Shown: positions 26,669-35,044, counted from the stretch's first letter. The stretch: 64,000 bases of DNA from DASXHD01 sp036488725 (GCA_036488725.1 DASXHD010000003.1:1-64000), one strand, 5' to 3'. The notes: generated by a model not told the origin, from the sequence alone. Program-made: numbers and translations.

Positions 26669-26680
26669 TAGAACTCGGGC
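26669..26680 (+). promoter_or_regulatory. Leaderless-type -10 element
   Basis: TAGAAC (26669-26674), then 6 nt, then the GTG at 26681. Confidence 0.45.
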
Positions 26681-27943
26681 GTGGAAAATCGAGCGTTGAT
26701 CGCCGCGCTCTTGCTCGTCGGCTGCGGCGGCGGAGCCGACACGAGTCAGGATGCGGCTGCGACGGACGACGCCGGCGTGGACGTCGCGACCTTCGACGCT
26801 GCGGGCGACGCGCCGAGCCCGGACGCCGGCACTTATCCGGCGTTCGCGCCCGAAATGCCGAAGGTCGTGAATGGCGGCGGCGCGATCCTCTCGGCGCCGA
26901 AGATCGTCACCGTCACGTGGAACGCGGATCCGAATCAGGCGACGCTCGAGTCTTTCGGCGACGGCATCGGCGCGTCCGCTTACTGGACTGCGACGACGAG
27001 CGAGTACGGCATCGGCGCGGCGACGAGCCTCCACGCGCACGTCGCGACCGCGCCGCCGAGCACGATGACCGACGACGCGCTCGACACGTTCATCGCCGAC
27101 GAGGTCGCGGCCGCGCCCGGCAACGGCTGGCCGGCGAACGACCCGCAAACCGTCTACGTCGTCTACGTCCCCGAGGCGATGGAGCTGACCGCCAGCGGCC
27201 AGAACGACTGCAACAACGAAGAGGGCTACCACGACGAGACGCAGACGCAGTCGATCTCGCACATCGTTTACGCGGTGATCAACGAGGGCTGCCGCGACGC
27301 GCAGGACGTCGTGTCGTTCTCGACCGAGACCGCTTCGCACGAGATGGTCGAGTCGGCGACCGACCCGCACGCCGAGACGGATCTCGCCTGGGGCGGATTC
27401 GACGAAGACCATTACGCGTGGGAGCAGTGGAACCAAAAACAAGACGAGCTCGCCGACGCGTGCGAGTACTTCGCCGAGGCGAATTACGAGTCGGCCGCGC
27501 CTTTCGACTTTTGGCTCCAGCGTTCTTGGTCGAACGCAGGCGCGGCGGCCGGACACGATCCCTGTTATCCGGCGCCGGCCGGCGCGTATTACAACGCGAC
27601 GCCGCTCGGGCTCGACGCGATCGACGTCACCACCAAGAACGGCACGATCGCGACCAAGGGTTATTCGATCGGCGTCGGCACCAAGCGCACGATTCAGGTC
27701 GGCCTCTACAGCGACGCGCCGCACGCGGCGTGGACCGTGAGCGTCGTCGAGGGCGACGGGACGACGACGCCGTCGCCACACCTCACGATCGCGCAGCAGA
27801 CGACGAGCGGAGAGAACGGCGACGTCATCGACGTCGACATCACGACCAACGTGACGAAAGCGTCCGGCGTGCTCGCGACGATCGTGTCGACCGCCAGCGG
27901 CGAGCCGACGCACTACATGCCGTTTCTCGTCGCGACCGAGTGA
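26681..27943 (+). CDS. Exported lipoprotein with HExxE metal-site-like motif
   Basis: A 420-residue protein from GTG 26681. The signal peptide ends in the lipobox LLLVGC (C15), then an Asp/Ala linker to about residue 50. The main domain contains TASHEMVESATDPH (H220, E221, E224) followed by KQDELADACEYF. This HExxE...TDP...DELADxC pattern recurs in a family of secreted bacterial proteins. It resembles a zinc-protease site but lacks the second His of HExxH, so catalysis is unproven. The last 100 residues are beta-rich. Convergent with a LamG lipoprotein. Confidence 0.78.
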   Translation: MENRALIAALLLVGCGGGADTSQDAAATDDAGVDVATFDAAGDAPSPDAGTYPAFAPEMPKVVNGGGAILSAPKIVTVTWNADPNQATLESFGDGIGASAYWTATTSEYGIGAATSLHAHVATAPPSTMTDDALDTFIADEVAAAPGNGWPANDPQTVYVVYVPEAMELTASGQNDCNNEEGYHDETQTQSISHIVYAVINEGCRDAQDVVSFSTETASHEMVESATDPHAETDLAWGGFDEDHYAWEQWNQKQDELADACEYFAEANYESAAPFDFWLQRSWSNAGAAAGHDPCYPAPAGAYYNATPLGLDAIDVTTKNGTIATKGYSIGVGTKRTIQVGLYSDAPHAAWTVSVVEGDGTTTPSPHLTIAQQTTSGENGDVIDVDITTNVTKASGVLATIVSTASGEPTHYMPFLVATE

Positions 27944-27956
27944 TCCGTGGAAGCGT

Positions 27957-28826
27957 TTACGGCACGGTGTCGACCAGCACGTTGTCGACGTGGACTTTGG
28001 CGTCGACCGGCGTCAGCGCGTCGTTCGTTCCGCTGACGACGCCCACCTGGAGATTGAAGGCGGCCGGCGACAGCGTCGGAGTGGTCATTTGCGCCACGAG
28101 CGCGCCGTCCAAGTACGCTTGCACCGCCGACGTGGTGAGGTCGACGACGAGCTTGACGTCGTGCCACGCCGCGAGCTGATCGGGAAACGTCACGTCCATG
28201 TAATCGGAGGGCCCGCCGTCGGACGGAGTCCACGAGGCGCCGAGGTGATTGTCACCCGTGTCGATGTGGATCTCGTACGCGCTGTACCCCGCCGGCGCGG
28301 GCGAGAACGTGATGTGGATCGGGTCGACCTTCGCCAGAGTCGAGTCGACTTCGAAATCGGCTTCGGCCGTGATCTTGGACGAGCTCGTGAAGTGCTTGGA
28401 AACGTAGGCGGTGGCCGTCGACGAGCTCGGGGGGAAGGTCACGTCGCCCAAGAGCTGGTTGGGCGGCGATTGCGCCGACGCGTCGCTCTCGTCGAGCGTC
28501 GCGCCCACGCTGAGCGCGAGCGACGACCAGCGGTTCGCAAAGCTCGGCTCGTCGAAGTCTTCGCAAAACGTGTGGCCAGTATGGGACGCGCAGAACGCGA
28601 TCGCCGCGTCCGCGTCCGCGACCGCTCCTGCATCCGCGTCGGCGTTTCCGTCGGGCGGCTGGACGACGTCGCTCGGGGCGGCATCCGACGAGGCTTCGGC
28701 CGCGGCCTCTCCAGGCGCGTCGAGCGTCGCGTCGACGGGGCCGCCCGCGTCGCCGACGAGGCCGTCGAGCTCGGGAAAGAGCGCGCATCCGCTCACGATC
28801 AACAGAACGGCGGCACGCCCTCGCAT
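27957..28826 (-). CDS. LamG-like exported lipoprotein
   Basis: A 289-residue protein with signal MRGRAAVLLIVSGCALFPEL (lipobox VSGC), an Asp/Ala-rich linker (about residues 25-75), and then a concanavalin-like beta sandwich: FCEDFDEPSFANRW, SKITAEADFEVDS, WHDVKLVVDL and AYLDGALVAQ. The CxLFPxLxxL start and the CxDFD entry to the domain are shared with 29473-30282 and, in part, with the broken gene at 31500-32130, so it belongs to a local paralogous family. Probably surface-located ligand binding. Confidence 0.78.
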   Translation of the reverse strand: MRGRAAVLLIVSGCALFPELDGLVGDAGGPVDATLDAPGEAAAEASSDAAPSDVVQPPDGNADADAGAVADADAAIAFCASHTGHTFCEDFDEPSFANRWSSLALSVGATLDESDASAQSPPNQLLGDVTFPPSSSTATAYVSKHFTSSSKITAEADFEVDSTLAKVDPIHITFSPAPAGYSAYEIHIDTGDNHLGASWTPSDGGPSDYMDVTFPDQLAAWHDVKLVVDLTTSAVQAYLDGALVAQMTTPTLSPAAFNLQVGVVSGTNDALTPVDAKVHVDNVLVDTVP

Positions 28827-28954
28827 CGAGCCATCATCTCACTTCGTCGTTTTGAGCGCGAGCGGCTTTCAGTCGACTTCGATGCTGTCGTCGGAGCGAA
28901 CGATGATGCGCGCGCGCGCGCGGCCTCGCACCTGCAAAATTTCGTGAGCTGCGA

Positions 28955-29296
28955 TCACTTCACGCACATGTGCCCGCTGAACGTGCAGAAGCCGTTCTCT
29001 TTGCACAGCTTGCTCCCCTTGCAGTCGTCGTCCGACTTCGCAACGCACTGCGCCGCGGTATCCGCCTCGATGTACCCGAGGCCGCAGTTTCCCATGTTCG
29101 AGCAGGACTCGCTCGCCTGGCACTGCTTCTTGATGTCCTCGGCGGTCGTACACTTGCTCTCGTAACAGAGCAGCTCGGTCTTGCAGTCTTTGTTCTTGAT
29201 GCACTCCCCGCCCTCGCCTTTTTTGCACGCGAGAATGACGACGGCGAGAGCGATGGTCGCAACTGCAGCGGAGACCTTTTCGATCCGTTTGCGCAT
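28955..29296 (-). CDS. Small Cys-rich lipoprotein
   Basis: A 113-residue protein starting MRKRIEKVSAAVATIALAVVILACKKGE, with a lipobox at VILAC. The mature part has regularly spaced cysteines (GGECIKNKDCKTELLCYESKC, then SESCSNMGNCGLG, DDDCKGSKLCKENGFC). It is Lys-rich, unlike most proteins nearby. Probably a disulfide-bonded periplasmic or surface protein; function unknown. The 128 bp downstream (28827-28954) and the 176 bp upstream show no further gene. Confidence 0.75.
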   Translation of the reverse strand: MRKRIEKVSAAVATIALAVVILACKKGEGGECIKNKDCKTELLCYESKCTTAEDIKKQCQASESCSNMGNCGLGYIEADTAAQCVAKSDDDCKGSKLCKENGFCTFSGHMCVK

Positions 29297-29460
29297 GATG
29301 CGCGCGATGATAGCAAGAGCGCGCGAAGAAGACGCTGCGGAATGGATCGCGCTATTCTGAGCCGAGGTGGTTTCAGCACGGTTCGCGCTCGCGGCGGGCT
29401 TTTCCGGCCGCAGCCGCGTCGTGAAACGATGACCGCGCGGCGGTGCGCTCGCTTCTACGG

Positions 29461-29472
29461 TAGGATTCGTGC
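29461..29472 (+). promoter_or_regulatory. Leaderless-type -10 element
   Basis: TAGGAT (29461-29466), then 6 nt, then the ATG at 29473. Confidence 0.55.
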
Positions 29473-30282
29473 ATGAGGGCCGTGCGCGTCGCCGCCGGGC
29501 TGATCTGCATCGGCTTCGCCGCGTGCTTCTTTCCCGATCTCGGGGCGCTGTCCGGCAACGACGCGGGCCCGGACGGCGCGAGCGATGCAACGGCGAACGA
29601 CGCAGCCGTGAACGACGCGGCGATGAACGACGCGAGCGCGGACGCGGGGCCTTGCGCGGCGCAGCACGTCTTCTGCGACGACTTCGACGACGGGCCGCTC
29701 GGCGCGAAATGGGATTCACCGTATCTCACCGACGGCGGCGCGCTCGGTCTGACGACCGTGCACGCGGTCACCGCGCCGAGTGCGCTCGCCGCGACCGCCG
29801 CGCAAACGGGTCCCAGCGTCGAAGGCGAAGCCGAGCTCCAAAAGCTTCTCCCCGCCGCGGATCACACGCGCGTGCAAGCCGACGTCACCGTCGCCGCCGG
29901 CGCGTCCGTGAGCGAGCTCGACATGATCGCGCTCATCCCGAAGCCGCCGCCGCCCGGAAGCGACTACGCCGACTTCGACATTCAGCTCGGCAAGACGACC
30001 GGCTACCTCGAACAGTACGTCCACGACACCGACGGCGGCGAGTCCTCGCAGGATCTCGCCGTCGACGCGAGCTTCGCGGCGACGCGACACGTCGTGCTCG
30101 ACGTGGACTTTCCCTCGCAGACGTACGCGCTCGCGATCGACGGCGTGCCGATCCAGACGATGACGCTGAACCCGCCGATGCCGAAGAGCCCGCTCGAGCT
30201 CGACGTCGGCATCGCATACATCGAGAGCTCGCAGGGAACGTGGACCGTGTTCGTCGACGACGTGGTCGTGGATCAGTGGTGA
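29473..30282 (+). CDS. LamG-like exported lipoprotein (paralogue of 27957-28826)
   Basis: A 269-residue protein: signal peptide with IGFAACFFPDLGAL (lipobox FAAC), an Asn/Asp/Ala repeat linker (NDAAVNDAAMNDAS), then the CDDFDDGPLGAKWDS entry to a beta-sandwich domain with ATRHVVLDVDFPSQTYALAI near the end. It is laid out like the lipoprotein at 27957-28826, on the opposite strand. The ligand is unknown. Confidence 0.78.
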   Translation: MRAVRVAAGLICIGFAACFFPDLGALSGNDAGPDGASDATANDAAVNDAAMNDASADAGPCAAQHVFCDDFDDGPLGAKWDSPYLTDGGALGLTTVHAVTAPSALAATAAQTGPSVEGEAELQKLLPAADHTRVQADVTVAAGASVSELDMIALIPKPPPPGSDYADFDIQLGKTTGYLEQYVHDTDGGESSQDLAVDASFAATRHVVLDVDFPSQTYALAIDGVPIQTMTLNPPMPKSPLELDVGIAYIESSQGTWTVFVDDVVVDQW

Positions 30283-30291
30283 GCTGAGCCG

Positions 30292-31248
30292 TCACTGCCA
30301 AGCGCCGACGAGCGTGCACCAATCCGTCGGATAACCCGCGGCGGACGTGCAGCAACCGCTCGGGCCCGGGACGCCTGGCGTCGCGTTCAAACACACGAGC
30401 AGCGCGTTGAAGTTGTCGCCGAGCGCGGTGTCGCAACCTTCGGTGTAACAAGCGTGCTCGGCGGTGTAGCCGGCTCCGGCGACGCCCCAGCCGATTTCGG
30501 ATTCGGGAGATGCGTCCACTTGCGTGCCGAGGACGGTGCCGCTGAAGACGAACGAGCCGGCGTGGAGCGAAGTGTCGAGATCGACGTTCTCCGCGAGGTA
30601 AACGGTCTTTCCGCTCGCGGGGCCGCTCGTGAGCTCGTACGAAATGAAAGTTCCGCCCGGCCAGCCCGAGTCGTCGCGATTGTGGAAGACGTCGATGACG
30701 CCGGGACCGAGCGCGTAGATGGGGCCGGAGCACGCGTAGTCCACGCCTTGGTCGATGCGCTCGGGCACGAGATCCTTCACGGCGCGAAACGGATCGCAGT
30801 AGCGCTGATTCGCCGGCGACACTGGGAGGCAGTCGGTCGCGACGCACACGGAGACCGTGCCGTCGCTCGGCTTGTCGGCGATGTTGGCGGATGTCGCCGT
30901 GCCGCCGGCAGCGACGGTCGTCGTGATCGTCTTCGTTCCGTTGTCGACGGTGACGTCCGCGGAGCTCGCGCCCGCGTTCGCGGCGACCACGTAGCTCTCG
31001 CCGCACGCCGAGCAGACCGCGACGGCGATCGCGGTGTTCGGGACGGTGCCGGACGACTCGTTTCGATCGCCCACGTTGCACGTCGGGGCCGGCGGCGGTT
31101 GAACGTCGAGGGCGGCGTCCTGCACGTCGGCCGCAGCGTCTGCGGCGGGCCCGTTCGGATCGGTCGACGAGCAGGCCGCGAGCAGACCCGCGAGCACCCA
31201 ACAGGCCCCGGTGAGGCTCGCGCCGCCGCTCAGTTGAACTGCCCGCAT
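30292..31248 (-). CDS. Exported lipoprotein, possibly degenerate M23 peptidase-like
   Basis: A 318-residue protein from ATG 31248, with signal peptide and lipobox GLLAAC followed by SSTDPNG. Residues about 150-270 (IDQGVDYACSGPIYALGPG, SGWPGGTFISYELTSGPASG, VYLAENVDL) resemble the LytM/M23 peptidase fold, but the zinc-binding HxxxD and HxH motifs are not seen, so activity is doubtful. The N-terminal domain is Thr/Ala-rich with SACGESYVV. It overlaps the small membrane-anchored gene upstream by 19 bp. Confidence 0.65.
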   Translation of the reverse strand: MRAVQLSGGASLTGACWVLAGLLAACSSTDPNGPAADAAADVQDAALDVQPPPAPTCNVGDRNESSGTVPNTAIAVAVCSACGESYVVAANAGASSADVTVDNGTKTITTTVAAGGTATSANIADKPSDGTVSVCVATDCLPVSPANQRYCDPFRAVKDLVPERIDQGVDYACSGPIYALGPGVIDVFHNRDDSGWPGGTFISYELTSGPASGKTVYLAENVDLDTSLHAGSFVFSGTVLGTQVDASPESEIGWGVAGAGYTAEHACYTEGCDTALGDNFNALLVCLNATPGVPGPSGCCTSAAGYPTDWCTLVGAWQ

Positions 31249-31466
31249 GAGGTCGCGCAGGCCATGCAGATGCCGTTCACGCAACCGTCGTCGACGACCT
31301 TTCCGGTCGCACAGTCGATGACGGCGCAGTGCGGCTTCGCGTACACGCGGTGAACCACGAAGTTCGTGACGAGCAGCATCAGCAGTGCCGCTCCGGCGAC
31401 GTACGGAAGTCGAGAGGCGCGCGGCTCGGTGGGAGGTGGGTGCGGTTGTCGATACGGATTGGCCAC
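31230..31466 (-). CDS. Small membrane-anchored Cys-rich protein
   Basis: A 78-residue protein from GTG 31466. A Pro-rich N-terminus (NPYRQPHPPPTEPR) is followed by one membrane helix (LPYVAGAALLMLLVTNFVV) and a C-terminal Cys-rich tail (HCAVIDCATGK, then DDGCVNGICMACATSCG) with two CxxC-like pairs. The tail may bind a metal or form disulfides. It overlaps the following lipoprotein gene. A TACGAT box lies 5 nt before the start. Confidence 0.65.
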   Translation of the reverse strand: MANPYRQPHPPPTEPRASRLPYVAGAALLMLLVTNFVVHRVYAKPHCAVIDCATGKVVDDGCVNGICMACATSCGQFN

Positions 31467-31499
31467 ACGTCATCGTAGCGCTCCGTGTGCCGAGTGCTC

Positions 31500-32130
31500 G
31501 TTCGAATGATCTCTCCGGAGGTGTGCATACCGATGTCCATCTGCGCGCTCGTTTGATTCATCGTGGCGGGAGGCGCCGCGCTGACGAAGGAAACGCCGTC
31601 TACGTAAATCGTCTGCGCGACGCCGGGTTGGTAAACGGCGGCAATATGAGACCACCTGCTTGTCGGACCACCGGGCTTGTTCGCCTGGATGAAGTTGGTG
31701 CCATCCGAGTCGTCCATTTCCATTTCGAAGCTCCAGCAGAGGGTCGGCGGCTGTCCTTTGTCGACGATGTAGCTGTTCACGCCGGGCCGAGCTCCACCCA
31801 CGCTGCCACCGTGACACTCGTCGCGGCGTCGGCGAGCGCGGACGCGGGAGCGAGCACGTACGTGCTCGAACGTCGAGTCGAACTGAATGGCTTTGGTGCT
31901 TCCGTTTCGACCCGTCACCCACGTCCCGTTGCCGATGAGCGTCGCATTCAATCCGTTGCCGGAGCAATCGGCGACGGCCGTGCCCGGCCTTCTTCCATTG
32001 GCCAATATGCGAGCAAGCCTGCTTCGTTCGAGCCGCAGCCGAGCGCGTCGGCGTCCGCCTCCGTGGCCGCGTCCGTGCTCGCGCCGAGCTGCGACAAATT
32101 CGGGAAAAGCGACTCCGGAATAGCGCGCCT
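31500..32130 (-). pseudogene. Broken LamG lipoprotein gene, multiple frameshifts
   Basis: Pieces of one protein are spread over shifting minus-strand frames: SLFPNLSQLGASTDAATEAD, GLLAYWPMEEG, then (shift near 31995) AVADCSGNGLNATLIGNG and KAIQFDST, then (shift near 31860) TYVLAPASALADAATSVTVA, then (shift near 31790) VNSYIVDKGQ and AQTIYVDGVSFVS. Read together they give a LamG lipoprotein like those at 27957 and 29473. The signal peptide and the last strand are also missing. At least three shifts plus loss of both ends point to real decay. Confidence 0.75.
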
Positions 32131-32154
32131 GAATGCGCCGATGCGGAGACGCGG

Positions 32155-32933
32155 TCAATCCGAGCTGCGCGGTGTGCACGCGAACGCCGATGTTTTCAGG
32201 TTCCCGATGACGACCCCACCGTAAGCGCTGCTCTCGGCCACGGGCGCGCACGTCATCGCGCTCGGACAGTCCGCGTCCGAGCGACACGATGCGGTGCACA
32301 CGCTGCGCGTCACCGTGCCCGTGATGATTGGATCGTTCGTCGATCGAACGATGCCTAGACACTGGTGGCTGCGGCAGTCGTCGCGAGCGCACACCGCTCG
32401 CCGAGTCGGCCCTTCGCGAGGTACTCGCGAGTCCAGAGCAGGAAGACGCACGCGAGCGGCATCCCCACGACGACGATCAAAATCCGCTTCGCGCGGCTTC
32501 TCTCTCGACGGTGGCGATCTCGTTCGTGCGTCCACGCTGCGCGAAGTGCGGAGTCGTGCTCGCGCTGCCGACGCGTCAGGCGTTCGGCTTCGGGTCCGGC
32601 GCGAACGATCCGGAAAAGAAACGCCGGCATCGCGCTCGCGAGTGAAGCGGGCGGAGGAATTTCGGTGCCGTCCGATGCGCCTGCAGGCAGACTGACCGAA
32701 ACCGAGATGTCGCGAACCGTCCACCCGACCCGTTCGCAAACGCGACATCCCGCGCTACGGCACGGCCGGCACGGCACGGCGATCGCGACGTCGACGGACC
32801 GCGAGCTCGGCCCGACGCCGCGATACGTTTCCGGAAGGACGACGGGGACGACGACGCGCGGCGGCGGCGCGGGACCGTCGCCGAACATCGGACGGAAGAC
32901 GTCGGCGAGCTGCGAAGCGAACGGGACATCCAT
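32155..32933 (-). pseudogene. Frameshifted DnaJ-zinc-finger-like membrane protein gene
   Basis: From ATG 32933 the frame reads VFRPMFGDG, then CRPCRSAGCRVCERVGW and ISVSVSLPAGASDGTEI. This is the spacing of a DnaJ-type CxxC zinc site followed by a DnaJ C-terminal strand. A basic stretch and one membrane helix follow (RILIVVVGMPLACVFLLW). After GERCA (about 32395) this frame turns into ATTAAATSV and stops, while the next frame continues as RDDCRSHQCLGI and CTASCRSDADCPSAMTC to 32155. One extra base would restore a roughly 260-residue protein. Function unknown. Confidence 0.65.
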
Positions 32934-33064
32934 CCGTGCGACGGCGTTGTACGGAGCGGTTCCCGTCTGTCTCCCTCGACATCCTCGACAGCTACACGAT
33001 GCGCGTCGGCAACCGCGACAAGCGCTCGCCACGACGAGCGCGGCGGCACGTCTTCATCGTGCTG

Positions 33065-33286
33065 TCATTTCCGTTTGGGTAGCTCGATGCTGCGCAACCA
33101 GCCGTCGTGGGGCGGATCTTCGTCGCTCGATGCGGGCGCGCCCAACATCTTCCGCGCCGCGGCACGCGTGCTCGCTCGGAGGTCTCTTTCGAGCTTCGGA
33201 ATCTCGTTGATACCGAATGACGCAAATGCCGATTTGAGCTTGGCGTCGTATTGGCTTTTGCCAAGTGGCTTTTTCCAAACTCGGTT
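33065..33286 (-). other. Unassigned open stretch, possible gene remnant
   Basis: Directly after the TAG of the lipoprotein at 33287, and in the same frame, 73 codons stay open: KKPLGKSQYDAKLKSAFASF, GINEIPKLERDLRAS, then GWLRSIELPKRK and a TGA. The composition is protein-like, but there is no start codon near its beginning. It may be the tail of a lost gene or a chance open stretch. Nothing else is visible between 32934 and 33286. Confidence 0.3.
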
Positions 33287-34015
33287 CTATTGGCAACTGG
33301 GCACGACGGTGCCCGACGTCTCCGCGAAGGCGCAAAGATCGGCGGCTGCGGCGTCGGCCACCATCGATGGATCGCACGAGGGCACGAGGGTCGAGTCGCT
33401 GTCGCAGCTGCCGGTGGCGCTGAGCGCGCACGTGCAAGACGAGTTGCCCCCGACGTGGAGCGCGCGTTTCAGGCAGCAGGCGACGGTGGGCGGCTCGCAC
33501 GCGAAGCTGCCGCCCGCCGAGCTCGGCGCGCATGTGCACGTGACCACGGCCGACGAGCACGTGCCGCCGTCCACGTCGTCCGACGAGCACGACGTGACGG
33601 TCACGCCGTCGCAGCCGGCGTCGGGAAGAATCGTGCAGGTGCACCCCGACGCCGACTTGCAGCACGACGTCCACTCCGTCGCGGGCTGACACGATGGGAT
33701 CGTCGGCGCGGCGGCGGCCGTGATCCCGCAGGAGCAGCCTGCGCTGCCGTAGAGACAGCCGACCCCTTGCGGCGCGCATTCGCACCCTCCCGACGCGGGC
33801 CAAAGCGCGGACGCACAGCAGATGGAGGCGCCCGCGTCGACCGCCGGGCACGTCGCGGCGCCCGGCGCGCCTCCGTCGGTCGAGCAGGTGCAGGCCCGCG
33901 GATCGGTGGCGCTGATCGAGCACGCGATCGACGGCGATCCCGTGCACGCGACGACGGCGCCAGCGACCGCAACGGCCGCCGCAAGGACGCCTCCCGCGAT
34001 TTTCCACGGGCTCAT
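33287..34015 (-). CDS. Cys-rich exported lipoprotein
   Basis: A 242-residue protein with signal MSPWKIAGGVLAAAVAVAGAV and a cysteine at VVAC, probably lipidated. The mature part is extremely rich in Cys and Ser/Thr, with repeated blocks containing CSC, CC or CxC (ACTCSTDGG, SICCASALW, GCECAPQGVGC, AGCSCGIT, SCCKSASGCTCTI, NSSCTCALS). Several disulfides in a repeat-built extracellular protein are likely. No family is recognised. It is intact although both flanks hold broken genes. Confidence 0.75.
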   Translation of the reverse strand: MSPWKIAGGVLAAAVAVAGAVVACTGSPSIACSISATDPRACTCSTDGGAPGAATCPAVDAGASICCASALWPASGGCECAPQGVGCLYGSAGCSCGITAAAAPTIPSCQPATEWTSCCKSASGCTCTILPDAGCDGVTVTSCSSDDVDGGTCSSAVVTCTCAPSSAGGSFACEPPTVACCLKRALHVGGNSSCTCALSATGSCDSDSTLVPSCDPSMVADAAAADLCAFAETSGTVVPSCQ

Positions 34016-34027
34016 GGGTCCGTCGTA
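34016..34027 (-). promoter_or_regulatory. Leaderless-type -10 element
   Basis: On the minus strand TACGAC (34027-34022), then 6 nt, then the ATG at 34015 of the Cys-rich lipoprotein. Confidence 0.45.
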
Positions 34028-34069
34028 GCACGCTCGATTGCCTCAGTCGTCGGATTGATCCGGTGTGGT

Positions 34070-34216
34070 CGATTCGCGCCGACACGACGGCGCGCGCTTG
34101 TTCTTTTCGCGGATACTCGAGGCCGGCCTCGGCGAAAAAGCCGCCGATCGTGCCCGTCTGAAAAACGAACGCGCCGGTGTACTCCGCGCCGTAGAACGCC
34201 GCCGGCGACGATGCGC
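34070..34216 (-). other. Start-less coding-like fragment
   Basis: After the stop of the gene at 34217, one minus-strand frame reads SPAAFYGAEYTGAFVFQTG, TIGGFFAEAGLEYPRKEQAR. Codon choice is like that of real genes here and the aromatic/Gly pattern recalls a membrane beta-barrel strand. It has no start codon and no recognisable continuation, so it is probably a remnant. Confidence 0.3.
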
Positions 34217-34618
34217 TCAGTGGAGGGTGAAACCGCCGCAGTCGCGAAGGAAGGTCGCGACGCTCTTCAGAGTCTCCATTTCGAAGCCGGCGCGATGGGC
34301 GACTCCGGTGCCGTTACACAAGTAGCAATCGGACGCCTTGCCGCCACAGTAACAAGGAAACTCCTCCGCTTGGATTTGTGCGAGGTACTCGGCGGCAGCG
34401 CCGGACTCGATCTGCCCGTCGAGAACCTCACCGAGTAGCGACGCTTGCTCATCGTCGAGACCTTGTCCGTTGCTGCTCCACCACTCTTCGACCTGACCGG
34501 CGGTGTCGGGATCGACCTCGAGACAGTAAGTCCAAATCTCTTTCCACGTCCCGCCGGGGAATTCGACGGACTTTCCCTTGGCGCTCCGCGGTGCGACGCC
34601 TTTCAACCAATAGCCCAT
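34217..34618 (-). CDS. Hypothetical protein with C-terminal zinc-finger-like motif
   Basis: A 133-residue soluble protein: MGYWLKGVAPRSAKGKSVEF, a Trp-rich core (GGTWKEIWTYCLEVDP, VEEWWSSNGQGLDDEQA), then CYCGGKASDCYLCNGTG, a four-Cys site likely to bind zinc, and a short helical end. Proteins with this MGYWLKG start and Trp/Asp core occur in diverse bacteria without known function. It is followed by a remnant and faces the lipoprotein at 34646 across 27 bp. Confidence 0.7.
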   Translation of the reverse strand: MGYWLKGVAPRSAKGKSVEFPGGTWKEIWTYCLEVDPDTAGQVEEWWSSNGQGLDDEQASLLGEVLDGQIESGAAAEYLAQIQAEEFPCYCGGKASDCYLCNGTGVAHRAGFEMETLKSVATFLRDCGGFTLH

Positions 34619-34645
34619 GAGACGCTCTCAGCTTATGCCGCCACG

Positions 34646-35044
34646 TCAGTTGGGAAAACCGCAGAGCGCTGCGTACTCGGGCAACGTGAAGCCGCAGCCG
34701 GGGCACAAGCTCGGGACGGAGACGATCTCCGCGGTCGACGTCGTCGGCGAATGGGATTCGCACTGACACGTCTCCTCGGGGCAGCTGCAGGAGATCGTAT
34801 AGGCGGTCTCGCCGCACGCGTAGGACGACACCGTCGCGCACGCCGCGTCGGTCTGCTCGCTCGACGTTTCCCCGCTGATGCAGGTCGCCGCATCGGGCGC
34901 GAGCTCGGCGTCCACGTCGGCGGGTGAGTCGTCGGGCGCGCCGTCGTGCGTCGAGTCCGCGTCGGCGAAGTCATCGTCGGCGACGCGCCCCCCGCACGCG
35001 GCGAGCGTCGCGCACACGAGGAAAAAGCATTCGTGGGTGGGCAT
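34646..35044 (-). CDS. Small exported lipoprotein
   Basis: A 132-residue protein starting MPTHECFFLVCATLAACGGRV, with a lipobox-like TLAAC. An Asp/Ala linker (about residues 22-50) is followed by a Cys-rich domain (YACGETAYTISCSCPEETCQC and PSLCPGCGFTLPEYAALCG). CPxCG and CxC pairs may bind metal or form disulfides. Divergent from the SUFU-domain gene. Confidence 0.7.
   Translation of the reverse strand: MPTHECFFLVCATLAACGGRVADDDFADADSTHDGAPDDSPADVDAELAPDAATCISGETSSEQTDAACATVSSYACGETAYTISCSCPEETCQCESHSPTTSTAEIVSVPSLCPGCGFTLPEYAALCGFPN

Noticed and set aside
30292..31248. Active M23 peptidoglycan peptidase
   Set aside because: The fold-like segments are present but the zinc-binding HxxxD and HxH motifs are missing, so only a degenerate domain is claimed.
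32992..33264. 90-residue minus-strand open frame
   Set aside because: Basic, motif-free and off-frame with the more protein-like remnant at 33065-33286.
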